Shown: positions 45,012-53,696 of the stretch, in pieces | Layout: each line of letters starts with the position of its first letter | How positions within the stretch are numbered: the stretch's first letter is position 1 | NCBI GenBank assembly: GCA_963823215.1 | Contig: CAWGKT010000017.1 | Span: forward strand, 372,001 to 436,000 | Reading direction: 5' to 3' | DNA: 64,000 bases | Origin: CAIWHR01 sp963823215 | Lineage (GTDB): Bacteria; Pseudomonadota; Gammaproteobacteria; Burkholderiales; Casimicrobiaceae | The notes under the pieces: model-generated | What the model saw: only the letters and a program-made list of their open reading frames with translations | Database searches by the model: none | Told to the model about the DNA's origin: nothing | Translations under genes and position numbers: made by a program

Positions 45012-45869
45012 ACGAACCCGACGCCGGTCTGCTTTCGCTCAACACCGCGACGGTGCGGCAGCAGTGGACGCTGCCGCAGATCGTCGCCGGTTGCGCGCGT
45101 CACGGCATTCGCGGCATCGCGCCCTGGCGGGACCAGGTCGCGGCCGCCGGGACTGAAGGACTCGGCGACGCGCATCCGCGACGCCGGACTCACGGTCACC
45201 GGCTATTGCCGCGGCGGGATGTTTCCGGCCGTCGGATCGCGAAGGCCGGCGCGCGGCGCAGGACGACAACCGGCGCGCCGTCGACGAGGCGCTCGCCCTC
45301 GGCGCGCGATGCCTGATACTCGTCGTCGGCGGGCTGCCGAAGAATCGCGACGGCAGCATCGAATCGAAGGATCTCGCCGGCGCGCGCGAAATGGTGCGCG
45401 ACGGCATCGGCGAGCTGCTCGGCTACGCGCGCGGCGCGGGCATGCCGCTCGCGATCGAGCCGCTGCACCCGATGTACGCCGCCGACCGCGCGTGCGTGAA
45501 CACGATGGAGCACGCCAACGATCTCTGCGACGAGCTGGGCGCGGGGCTCGGCATCGCCGTCGACGCGTACCACGTGTGGTGGGATCCCCACCTCAAGCGC
45601 GAGATTCGAGCGCGCCGGCGGCAAGAGCCCGTCGCGCCTGCTCGCCTATCACATCAGCGACTGGCTGGTGCCGACCACGGGACCTCCTCACCGACCGCGG
45701 CATGATGGGCGACGGCGTCATCGACCTGCGCCTGCTCCGCTCGTGGATGGACGCCAGCGGCTACCGCGGCTTCCACGAGGTCGAGATCTTCTCCGCCAAC
45801 AACTGGTGGAAGCGCGATCCCGACGAAGTGCTGGCCACGTGCAAGGCGCGGCACCGCGAGTGCAGCTGA
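45008..45869 (+). CDS. Sugar phosphate isomerase/epimerase-like TIM barrel (about three frameshifts)
   Basis: About 287 residues in pieces: LSLNTATVRQQWTLPQIVAG and GIRGIAPWRDQVAAAG, then after a shift near 45150 (GCCGGGACTG has an extra G) TRIRDAGLTVTGYCRGGMFP. Later come AIEPLHPMYAADRACVNTME (metal Glu and His), LGIAVDAYHVWWDP (metal Asp/His) and GYRGFHEVEIFSANNWWKRD (final Glu). Shifts lie near 45240, 45610 and 45680. AP-endonuclease-2-type barrels in such operons act as epimerases, isomerases, or 3-keto-glycoside lyases/hydratases. Last gene of the operon. Confidence 0.82.
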
Positions 45870-45949
45870 CCGGTCCGCGCCGAACTGAGCGTTCGCGCAG
45901 CCGCACTGTCTCCATGCCGCCGGATCCGGGACAGCGCCGGACGGTTACG

Positions 45950-46210
45950 TTACCGCTTGAAGTCCTGAAAGCCCGCCGCGCGCGCCAGGTCGGCCTTCAC
46001 GTCCGCGCGACTGCGCTCGTAGACGATCTCGCGCCCCATCGCGTTGCCGACGTAGGCCAGCGCGTTGCGCGTTGGCATCAAATCGCAGCGCACGCTGTGG
46101 ACGCCCTCCCCGAGCACGACCTGGATCACGTCCAGACGCTTGTTCAGGACCACCACGTGGAGTGTCTGGCCGCTGCTGGTGACGCGTACCGGGATCTTTT
46201 CCTCGTTCAT
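45950..46210 (-). CDS. Hypothetical protein, 86 aa
   Basis: From ATG 46210. Beta-rich N-terminal half (IPVRVTSSGQTLHVVVLNKR, LDVIQVVLGEGVHSVRCDLM) and a short basic helical end (ADVKADLARAAGFQDFKR). No known domain recognised. It follows the HNH gene on the same strand after 133 bases and may be transcribed with it. A start at 46339 in the same frame adds a low-complexity extension and is less likely. Confidence 0.55.
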   Translation of the reverse strand: MNEEKIPVRVTSSGQTLHVVVLNKRLDVIQVVLGEGVHSVRCDLMPTRNALAYVGNAMGREIVYERSRADVKADLARAAGFQDFKR

Positions 46211-46343
46211 GTAACCACCCATTTTGTTGGGCGCAGCGGCGGGCAGGTCCGGCGATTGCCCCTCCGCCGTGTTCGCCCTTTCGCTGTCGAGGGGGGACGC
46301 ACCACCGGCGGGAATGGAGGTGCTGCAGCCCACCCGCAACGGC

Positions 46344-46926
46344 TCAGGCGCGCGCGGCGCGTCCTTCGTGCACGTGCAGGCGGCTCGACTTCGGCACGCC
46401 GGCCAGCAGATATTCCATCTGGTCGGCGAGGATGCGCCGGTTGCGGAGGATGAAGTGCTCGTGCCGGTTGGGCACGTAGGGCACGTACAAAAGCGGCATG
46501 CCGGCCTGTTCCGGCGAGCGGCCGCCCTTGCGGGTGTTGCAGCTCCGGCAGGCGGTCACCGTGTTGGTCCAGGCATCCCTGCCGCCGCGGGACACGGGCA
46601 CGACGTGGTCGCGCGAGAGGTCGCGGACCATGAACCGGCCGCCGCAGTACGCGCACACCTGCCGGTCGCGCACGAACAGCATCTGATTGGTGAGGCCCGG
46701 CGCATGTCGATGCGCGCCCGCGCTGCTGCCCTTGATCGCAAGGATCGAGCGCGTCGCGATGCGCGAGCGCACGCCGTTCTTCTGCCAGCCGCCGCGGAAT
46801 TCGCGGACCTCGCGGCCCATCGACCATGCGACCATCTGCTTCGCGTGATAGGTGATCGCCTCCTCGAGCTCGACCCAGGCCTGCGGCAGCCCTCGCCATG
46901 TCGACCGTCAATACCAATGGCTCCAT
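46344..46926 (-). CDS. HNH endonuclease (one frameshift near start)
   Basis: The start MEPLVLTVDMA (46926) changes frame near 46890 into GLPQAWVELEEAITYHAKQM and continues to 46344, giving ~193 residues. The HNH core is CAYCGGRFMVRDLSRDHVVP with SRGGRDAWTNTVTACRSCNT: CxxC pairs hold zinc, and the DHVVP His is catalytic. This is the common proteobacterial HNH family without a known partner; its role (repair, restriction or phage-related) is not known. Divergent from the amidase gene. The unrepaired alternative starts at 46835. Confidence 0.87.
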
Positions 46927-47156
46927 TTCCCCGGCTCCGGCGGCCCGGATGACCTTCCGGGTCGCACTGCTTACGCGGACCCTCGGAAAGTATAGATCAT
47001 GTCGGGCTCCACCCGGATGCGCGCGAAGCGCCGGTGCCCCGGCTTCGCATCGCCTTTCGGCCGCGCCCGATTCCCGGACGGCGGTTCCGGTGGCAAACCG
47101 ACGCCCGTAGCCGACACGACTCCTGCCCGGCCTTTCCTTCGACCCCGGCGAATCCC

Positions 47157-48561
47157 ATGTCCGATGACCTTCCGTTCCGTTCGCTGAGCGAACTCGCGCG
47201 CATGCTCGACGCAGGCGAAACGAGCTCGCGCGCGATCGTCGAGTCGTGTCTCGCGCGCATCGACGCGCTCGATCACCATCTGCACGCGTTCATCGACGTC
47301 TATCGCGACGACGCGCTCGCCTCGGCCGACACAGCCGATCGGGAACGCCGGACCGCGGTGCCGCGCGCGGTCCGCTCGCGGGGCTGCCGATCGCGTTGAA
47401 GGACCTCTTCCACATCGAAGGTCGCCAGACCACTGCCGGCTCGAAGAGCTGGCGCGGCCGGATCTCCGATCACACGGCGACCGCCGTCGAACGCCTCACG
47501 GCCGCCGGAATGATCCCGCTCGGCAAGACACACATGGTCGAATTCGCGTTCGGCGGCTGGGGCCGCAACCGGCCGATGGGCGCGCCATGGAATCCGTGGG
47601 ACGACGCGATTCACCGCGTCGCCGGCGGCTCGTCGAGCGGCTCCGCGGTCGCGGTGGCCGGAGGTCTGTGCCCCGCGGCGATCGGCTCGGATACCGGCGG
47701 ATCGATCCGCATCCCGGCGGCGCTCTGCGGCATCACCGGGTTGAAACCGACCTACGGCCGCGTGAGCCTCTACGGCGCCGTGCCGCTGTCCGGCACGCTG
47801 GACTCGATCGGTCCGCTCGCACGCACCGTCGAGGACGCCGCGCTGCTCACCGCCGCGATGTCCGGCCCCGATCCCACGCGACCCGGCGACGATAGAGCGC
47901 GCCGCGCGGCGATCTCGAAGCGGCCCTTGCCGGCACGGCCGACATTCGCGGCGTGCGCATCACCGCCCTCGCGCCGGAAGCGTTTCCCGCGTACACGCTG
48001 CCCGACGTGATTCGCGCGTACCAGGCGGCAATCGGGACGCTCCGCGAGCTGGGTGCGCGGGTCGACGAAGCACCGTTCCCGCTCGATTTCGAAGACATGA
48101 TGGTGCGCAACGGGCGGATCATCGCGGCCGAGGCGTACGCGCTGCATCGCGCGTACATCGAGGACCCGAGTCTCGACATCGACCCCTGGGTGCGCCAGCG
48201 CGTGCTCGGCGGAAAAGCAGTCAGCACAGCCGACTACATCGATCTTCTGGCCTTGCGCCAGCGCGCCATCGGAGAATTCGCGGACTGGATGCGCGACCGC
48301 GATGCGCTGCTGACCCCGACACTGCCGATCACCGCAACGCCACTCGCCGACGTCGACGAAGCGACGACGCCGCTCGCGACGTGGACCCGAACGGCCAATT
48401 ATCTCGGCGCCTGCGCGCTGTCGCTGCCGGCAGGGTTCTCGGCGGAGGGATTGCCCATCGGCGTGCAGGTGACCGGCGCGGCGTTCGCAGACGCGACACT
48501 GGTGCGGATCGGACGGGCGTTTCAGCGCGTGACCGACTGGCATATGCGCCGGCTGGCGTAA
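47157..48561 (+). CDS. Amidase signature family protein (two frameshifts)
   Basis: About 467 residues from ATG 47157. The Ser-cis-Ser-Lys triad is visible: Lys in GLPIALKDLFHIEGRQTTAG, the cis-Ser in HRVAGGSSSGSAVAVAGGLC, and the nucleophile Ser in AIGSDTGGSIRIPAALCGIT. Frame changes near 47370 and 47890-47930 leave the whole family sequence in order. The C-terminal LTPTLPITATPLADVDEATT is normal. It hydrolyses an amide, substrate unknown (a GatA-like or aryl/aliphatic amidase). There are no gatB/gatC genes beside it, so it is not the tRNA amidotransferase. Convergent with the cysteine synthase gene. Confidence 0.9.
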
Positions 48562-48573
48562 TGCGAAGCGTGG

Positions 48574-49491
48574 TCAGGCGGGCAGAAATCCCTCGATCGA
48601 CAGATACCGCTCGCCCGTGTCGTAGTTGAAGCCCAGCACGCGGCTTCCCGCCGGCAGGTCCGGCAGCTTCTGCGCAATCGCCGCGAGCGTGGCACCGGAC
48701 GAGATGCCGACCAGCATGCCTTCCTCGCGCGCGGCGCGCCGCGCCATCTCGCGAGCGTCCTCGGCCTCGACCTTGATGACGCCGTCGAGCAGCGCGGTGT
48801 CGAGGTTCTTCGGGATGAAGCCCGCGCCGATACCCTGGATCGGATGCGGGCTATGCGTCCCGCCGGAGATCACCGGCGATTGCGTCGGCTCGACGGCGAA
48901 CACCTTGAGCGCGGGCCACGCCTTCTTCAGCACCCGCGCGCAGCCGGTGATGTGGCCGCCGGTGCCCACGCCCGTGATCAGCGCGTCGAGGCCGTCGGCG
49001 AAATCGGCGAGGATCTCGCGCGCGGTCGTCCGCTCGTGGACCTCGATGTTGGCGGGATTGTCGAACTGCTGCGGCATCCAGGAGTTCGGCGTAGCGGTGA
49101 TGAGCTCCTGCGCCTTGGCGATCGAGCCCTTCATCCCCTCGGCGCGCGGCGTCAGCACGAACGTCGCGCCGTAGGCCAGCATCAGCCGCCGCCGCTCGAC
49201 CGACATGCTGTCCGGCATCACCAGCACCAGCTTGTAGCCTTTGACCGCGGCGACCATCGCGAGGCCGATGCCCGTGTTGCCCGAGGTGGGCTCGATGATC
49301 GTTCCGCCCGGCCCGAGCTTCCCGGTCGCCTCGGCGTCCTCGACCATCGACAGCGCGATGCGGTCCTTGATCGAGCCGCCGGGGTTCGCGCGCTCGGACT
49401 TGATCCAGACGCTGGCCGCAGGCCCGAACAGGCGGTTGACGCGGATGTGCGGCGTATTGCCGATGGTCTCCAGAATGTTCGCAGCTGGCAT
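48574..49491 (-). CDS. cysK: Cysteine synthase A (O-acetylserine sulfhydrylase)
   Basis: 305 residues from ATG 49491 (GAGG just upstream). PLP fold II: the cofactor Lys in ANPGGSIKDRIALSMVEDAE, the substrate loop EPTSGNTGIGLAMVAAVKGY, the phosphate loop ITGVGTGGHITGCARVLKKA, and a C-terminal Ser in VGISSGATLAAIAQKL. It makes cysteine from O-acetylserine and sulfide. The MKGSIAKAQELI block and the ~305-residue length fit CysK better than cystathionine beta-synthase. Intact despite several frameshifted neighbours. Monocistronic. Confidence 0.93.
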   Translation of the reverse strand: MPAANILETIGNTPHIRVNRLFGPAASVWIKSERANPGGSIKDRIALSMVEDAEATGKLGPGGTIIEPTSGNTGIGLAMVAAVKGYKLVLVMPDSMSVERRRLMLAYGATFVLTPRAEGMKGSIAKAQELITATPNSWMPQQFDNPANIEVHERTTAREILADFADGLDALITGVGTGGHITGCARVLKKAWPALKVFAVEPTQSPVISGGTHSPHPIQGIGAGFIPKNLDTALLDGVIKVEAEDAREMARRAAREEGMLVGISSGATLAAIAQKLPDLPAGSRVLGFNYDTGERYLSIEGFLPA

Positions 49492-49569
49492 GAAGGTCCT
49501 CGGACGACGAGCGGGCCGGGAATCGACGCCGCAATCGCACATGCTACCCGTGTCGGCGATCGGCGCAAA

Positions 49570-50815
49570 TCATTTCCATCCCGCTGGGTCGAACAACGAC
49601 GGCGTCGGGTCGGCATGCTCCGCTTGCGGCGCAGGGCCCACATCTGCGGCGGCAACCAGCGCGCCGGCACGCACGCCCAGCAAGCGGATGCGCCGGTCGA
49701 GCGGCACGCGCTTCAGGCATTCGCCGGCCGCGCGGCGGATCGCGCGCGCGTCGTCGGTCGGCCAGTCGAGCGTGGAGTCACGCGTCACGGTCCTGAAATT
49801 GTCGTAACGCAGCTTGAGACCGATGGTCTTGCCGAGATATCCCTTGCGCTTCAGGTCGTCGCTCACGCCCGTGCAGAGCGCGGTGAAGATGCGCGAGAGC
49901 TCCGCGCGGTCGCGCGTGGCGGAAAGATCGCGCTCGAACGTCGTCTCGCGGCTGATCGACTTCGGTTCGCTGACCGTGACGACGTCCCGGTCGTCGCGAC
50001 CATGCGCGGCATCGTGCATGAAGGCACCGTGCGCGCGCCCGAAATGCTCGACCAGCCACGCCGGGTCGGCGGCGGCGAGCTCCGCGATCGTACGCACGCC
50101 GAGCGCCTCGAGCTTCGCGCCCGACTTCGGCCCGATGCCGTTGATCCTGCGCGCCGGCAGCGGCCAGATGCGGCGCTCGATGTCGTCGGCGCGCACGACG
50201 GTCAGTCCGTCCGGTTTGTCGAGCTCGGAGGCGATCTTGGCAATAAGCTTGTTCGGCGCGACGCCGATCGAGCAGGACAGCCCGGTTGCCGTGCGCACGG
50301 CATCCTTGATCGCCGCCGCGACGATGCGGGCGCGCTCCCAGGCATCGCGCTCCGGCTCACGCGCGCCGCTGCCCGGCTCCGCCGGATGCACATTCGTCAG
50401 GTCGACATAGATCTCGTCGATACCGTTGTCCTGGATCCGCGGCGCGATCGTGCGCACGGCATCCTTGAAGAGCCGCGAGTACTTCCGGTAGGCATCGAAA
50501 TCGGTGGGCAGCAGCACGGCATCCGGAGCAAGCTGCGCCGCCTTCATCAATCCCATTGCCGAATGGAGGCCGAGCGCGCGCGCCTCGTAGGTCGCCGTCG
50601 TGATGACGCCGCGACCCGCGTAATCGCGAGAGCGTCGCGAAGGTGCGGATCGGCCGATCGCTGCCGGAGCCCGGCGCGACTCCCGATTGGTGCCGCCGGC
50701 CACCGCCGATGACGACCGGCTGGCCCTTGAGCTCCGGATAGCGCAGCAGCTCGACCGACGCGTAGAAGGCGTCCATGTCGAGATGCGCGATCAGTCGGAA
50801 GGGCTCGGCCGTCAT
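49570..50815 (-). CDS. dinB: DNA polymerase IV, Y family (one frameshift)
   Basis: About 414 residues. The start at 50815 gives IAHLDMDAFYASVELLRYPE (catalytic Asp) and PVVIGGGRRHQSGVAPG. The frame changes near 50640 into GRGVITTATYEARALGLHSA and runs to the stop. The palm motif IQDNGIDEIYVDLTNVHPAE keeps the Asp-Glu pair, followed by GLSCSIGVAPNKLIAKIASE and the helix-hairpin-helix RRINGIGPKSGAKLEALG. There is no clear beta-clamp peptide QLxLF at the end, but PTPSLFDPAGW has a similar SLF. It copies past DNA lesions. Confidence 0.9.
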
Positions 50816-50959
50816 GGCGGGAACCGGGGTGAGCGGCTGGCGACGACAGTCTAGCGATTAGCTGCCGGCTGCGGCTATGCAGTCGTGGCGATGCCGGATA
50901 AAATTGCACCCGGGCCGACAGTATCCACGGCCGTTCGGCAAATCTCCCTGCGCTCCTCC

Positions 50960-51241
50960 ATGAGCCACAAGCACGACAATCTGATCCGCGCGATCTTCCA
51001 CGATCCGATAAGCGGCAATATCCAGTGGCGGGAGATCGAGTCCCTGCTGCGCCATCTGGGCGCGAGTGTGGAATCGCTGTCCGGCACCCGTGTGCGCATG
51101 AAGCTCAACGGCCACGAAGGCGTCCTGCACCGCCCGCACGGCGGTAACACGCTCGGCCGCCAGGACGTCCTGCATCTGCGCGAATACCTCGCCCACGCAC
51201 GGGTGACGCCGTCGCTCTACGAGGCCGGCAAGAAGGAGTAG
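50960..51241 (+). CDS. HicA-like small protein (orphan)
   Basis: 93 residues from ATG 50960. A dsRBD-like HicA fold is suggested by IQWREIESLLRHLGASVESL, RVRMKLNGHEGVLHRPHGGN and the end of VLHLREYLAHARVTPSLYEA. In HicA the catalytic His follows the hydrophobic strand (VLHRPH here). HicB, the antitoxin, normally adjoins it, but here the next gene is prfC and no HicB is seen. It may be a domesticated HicA-type RNA-binding protein, as such stand-alone proteins occur in Burkholderiales. Function not proved. Confidence 0.7.
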   Translation: MSHKHDNLIRAIFHDPISGNIQWREIESLLRHLGASVESLSGTRVRMKLNGHEGVLHRPHGGNTLGRQDVLHLREYLAHARVTPSLYEAGKKE

Positions 51242-51270
51242 CCGCGACAACGCTGTCTGTCGCCGGCTGC

Positions 51271-51276
51271 TATAAT
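51271..51276 (+). promoter_or_regulatory. Promoter -10 element for prfC
   Basis: A perfect TATAAT at 51271-51276, 93 bases upstream of the prfC ATG. Upstream there is no good -35; CGACAA at 51245-51250 is 20 bases away. A dyad GCGACA...TGTCGC (51244-51262) overlaps the -35 region. Transcription would start near 51283. Confidence 0.5.
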
Positions 51277-51288
51277 CGGCGCTCTGCT

Positions 51289-51327
51289 CGCCGCCTGCCG
51301 CCATCGGCCGGCGGCGTTTGTTTTGTT
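51289..51327 (+). terminator. GC-rich hairpin with U-rich tail in prfC leader
   Basis: Stem CGCCGCC (51289-51295) pairs with GGCGGCG (51310-51316), with an inner CCG/CGG pair, followed by TTTGTTTTGTT (51317-51327). It has the form of an intrinsic terminator but lies after the TATAAT of prfC, within its probable 5' leader. It could end hicA readthrough or act as an attenuator for prfC. Confidence 0.5.
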
Positions 51328-51368
51328 GCAGCAGGCGCGCGGGCCATGGCCCTACGCGCTCCGAAACG

Positions 51369-52988
51369 ATGACTACGCCCTCCTTCCCTCCCGACCTCGT
51401 GCGCGATGTGGCGAAGCGCCGCACGTTCGCGATCATCTCCCACCCGGACGCCGGCAAGACGACGCTGACGGAGAAGCTGCTGCTCTACGGCGGCGCGATC
51501 CAGTTGGCGGGCACCGTCAAGTCGCGCAAGAGCCGGCGCCACGCCACGTCGGACTGGATGGAGGTGGAGAAGCAGCGCGGGATATCGGTGACGAGCTCCG
51601 TGATGCAGTTCGACTACGCGGGCCACACGATCAATCTGCTCGACACGCCCGGCCACGAGGACTTCTCCGAGGACACCTATCGCGTGCTGACGGCCGTCGA
51701 CGCGGCGGTGATGGTGATCGACGCCGCGAAAGGCGTCGAGGCGCAGACGATCAAGCTGCTGGAAGTCTGCCGGCTCCGCGCGACGCCGATCATCACGTTC
51801 GTGAACAAGATGGACCGCGAGGTGCGCGAGCCCGTGGCGCTGCTCGAGGAAATCGAGGCGGTGCTCGGCATCGACTGCGCGCCGGTGAGCTGGCCGATCG
51901 GCATGGGCAAGAGCTTTCGCGGCGTGTTCGACCTCATCGGCGAGCGGCTGCAGCGATTCACGCCGGGCGAAGAGCGCGTGAGCGCTGAAGGCGAGCTGAT
52001 CGAAGGACTTGCCAACCCGCGCCTCGACTTGCTCTTCCCGGGCGAGATGGCCGCCGTGCGGCACGACGTCGAACTCATCCGCGCGGCAAGCCACCCGTTC
52101 GAGCTGGTCGAATTCCTGGCCGGCCGGCAGACGCCCGTGTTCTTCGGCTCGGGCATCAACAATTTCGGCGTGCAGGAAATCCTGAAGGCGCTGATCGACT
52201 GGGCGCCGCCGCCGCAGCCGCGCGACGGCGGCGGCCGCGTCGTGCAGCCGGCCGAGCCCGCGTTTTCGGGGTTCGTGTTCAAGATCCAGGCAAACATGGA
52301 TCCGAAGCACCGCGACCGGATCGCGTTCTTTCGCGTCTGCTCGGGTCGCTACCGGCCCGCGATGAAAGTGCGCCACCTGCGCAGCGACCGCGAGATGAAG
52401 CTCGGGAGCGTGCTCACCTTCATGGCCAACGAGCGGGTAGCGAGCGAGGATGCCGTGGCCGGGGACATCATCGGCATCCACAACCACGGGCAGCTGTCGA
52501 TTGGCGACACGCTTACCGAAGGCGAAACGCTGGACTACAAGGGCATCCCGTACTTCGCGCCCGAACTCTTTCGCGTGGCGCGGCCACGCGACCCGTTCAA
52601 GTCGAAGCCGCTGTCCAAGGGATTGCGCGAACTGGGCGAGGAAGGCGCGATCCAGGTGTTCGAGGCGACGCACGGCGGCGCGCTGCTGTTAGGCGCCGTG
52701 GGGCCGCTGCAGTTCGAAATCGTCGCCCACCGGCTCGCGACGGAGTACAAGGTCGACGCAATCTACGAAACCGCCAACATCTCCACCGCGCGGTGGCTCA
52801 CGTTTCCCGACGAAAACGCGCGGCGCAACTTCGAGCGCGAGCAGGCGGCGGCGCTCGCCACCGATGTCGACGGCAATCCGGTGTTCCTCGCGACCAACAA
52901 GTACAACCTGCAGGTGACGATGGAGCGCTGGCCGAAAGTGGCCTTCCATGCCACGCGCGAACACGGGCGACGGATGGCGCACACTTAA
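51369..52988 (+). CDS. prfC: Peptide chain release factor 3
   Basis: 539 residues, intact, close to the E. coli RF3 length (529). It is a translational GTPase that removes RF1/RF2 from the ribosome after termination. G1 is IISHPDAGKTTLTEKLLLYG, G3 LLDTPGHEDFSEDTYRVLTA and G4 ITFVNKMDREVREPVALLEE. RF3-specific blocks are KSRKSRRHATSDWMEVEKQR and IQANMDPKHRDRIAFFRVCS, and the end is NKYNLQVTMERWPKVAFHAT. The ATG at 51369 is the natural start. It is preceded by a promoter-like TATAAT and a leader hairpin. Confidence 0.97.
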   Translation: MTTPSFPPDLVRDVAKRRTFAIISHPDAGKTTLTEKLLLYGGAIQLAGTVKSRKSRRHATSDWMEVEKQRGISVTSSVMQFDYAGHTINLLDTPGHEDFSEDTYRVLTAVDAAVMVIDAAKGVEAQTIKLLEVCRLRATPIITFVNKMDREVREPVALLEEIEAVLGIDCAPVSWPIGMGKSFRGVFDLIGERLQRFTPGEERVSAEGELIEGLANPRLDLLFPGEMAAVRHDVELIRAASHPFELVEFLAGRQTPVFFGSGINNFGVQEILKALIDWAPPPQPRDGGGRVVQPAEPAFSGFVFKIQANMDPKHRDRIAFFRVCSGRYRPAMKVRHLRSDREMKLGSVLTFMANERVASEDAVAGDIIGIHNHGQLSIGDTLTEGETLDYKGIPYFAPELFRVARPRDPFKSKPLSKGLRELGEEGAIQVFEATHGGALLLGAVGPLQFEIVAHRLATEYKVDAIYETANISTARWLTFPDENARRNFEREQAAALATDVDGNPVFLATNKYNLQVTMERWPKVAFHATREHGRRMAHT

Positions 52989-53071
52989 CGTCGAGGCGGC
53001 GAACCCCCCCGCGGGGCGAATGCCTGTGGCGCCGACCGGGTGCTCCCGGAACGCGATGCCGTTCCGTCCGG

Positions 53072-53089
53072 CTCCGGGTCAACCCGGAG
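53072..53089. terminator. Possible bidirectional terminator hairpin
   Basis: CTCCGGG (53072-53078) TCAA CCCGGAG (53083-53089): a perfect 7-bp stem with a 4-base loop in the gap between convergent prfC and the lipoprotein gene. There is no T-tract on either side, so its efficiency is doubtful. Confidence 0.4.
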
Positions 53090-53095
53090 GGGCTG

Positions 53096-53674
53096 CTAAT
53101 TCCGCGGCGGATAGTTCGGCGGCGGATAGTTCGGCGGCGGGTAATTTCCTGGAGCGACGCTCGGCGGCGGATAGTTCGGCGGCGGATAGCTGTAGACCGG
53201 GGTGCGCGGGGGCGGCGCAGCGCCGCGGTAAGCCACCTGCCCCGGCACCTGATTGCCCCTCGCATACATGCATTGCAGGTACGCGCCGTCATATTGCCTT
53301 TGCAGCGCATACGACGAATAGCCGGCCGTGTTGCTGCCCGCCGCGCTGCCAAAGACCAGCCCCGTGCCCGCGCCGATCGCGGCGCCGCTACCTGCGTTAC
53401 CGGACACCGCCCCTATGATCGCGCCGGCGGCGGCACCAAGAGCGGCCCCTGCCACGGCATTTGCCGCAGCGGCATCGTTGGCCGGCTGCGCGGCATTCGG
53501 CCCGCCCAGAACAGCTTGGGCGTAATTGCGACAATCGGCGTCGTCAACGCGGAACTGGTCGAAGTTTTTCTGCGCCCCCGGCATCGCCATCACCGCCGGG
53601 CCGGTGGGAACGGTGACGCAGCCGGCCAATAGGACCACAGCCAACGACGGAACCGCTAGTGAGCGCACACTCAT
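53096..53674 (-). CDS. Glycine-zipper lipoprotein with Pro/Tyr-rich C-terminal repeats
   Basis: 192 residues from ATG 53674. Lipobox LAVVLLAGC places Cys near residue 18. Then comes a conserved DDADCRNYAQAVLGG segment, followed by a glycine-zipper region (AVAGAALGAAAGAIIGAVSG and GSGAAIGAGTGLVFGSAAGS) that could form membrane-inserting helices. The last ~30 residues are NYPPP-type repeats (YPPPNYPPPSVAPGNYPPPN), encoded by a near-perfect 15-bp DNA repeat. An outer-membrane structural or stress role is usual for YMGG/glycine-zipper lipoproteins. It follows the Gly-rich secreted protein by 22 bases in one operon. Confidence 0.85.
   Translation of the reverse strand: MSVRSLAVPSLAVVLLAGCVTVPTGPAVMAMPGAQKNFDQFRVDDADCRNYAQAVLGGPNAAQPANDAAAANAVAGAALGAAAGAIIGAVSGNAGSGAAIGAGTGLVFGSAAGSNTAGYSSYALQRQYDGAYLQCMYARGNQVPGQVAYRGAAPPPRTPVYSYPPPNYPPPSVAPGNYPPPNYPPPNYPPRN
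53101..53190 (-). repeat. 15-bp tandem repeat coding NYPPP
   Basis: GGCGGCGGATAGTTC-type units occur in two pairs (53105-53150 and 53163-53190 approximately) separated by a degenerate spacer, and encode the Asn-Tyr-Pro-Pro-Pro repeats of the lipoprotein C-terminus. Unit number is likely to vary by slippage. Confidence 0.7.
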
Positions 53675-53696
53675 GGCGAGATCCCCGACAGTCCTG

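Noticed and set aside
47157..48561. GatA subunit of the tRNA amidotransferase
   Set aside because: The amidase signature is general, and gatB/gatC are absent from the neighbourhood.
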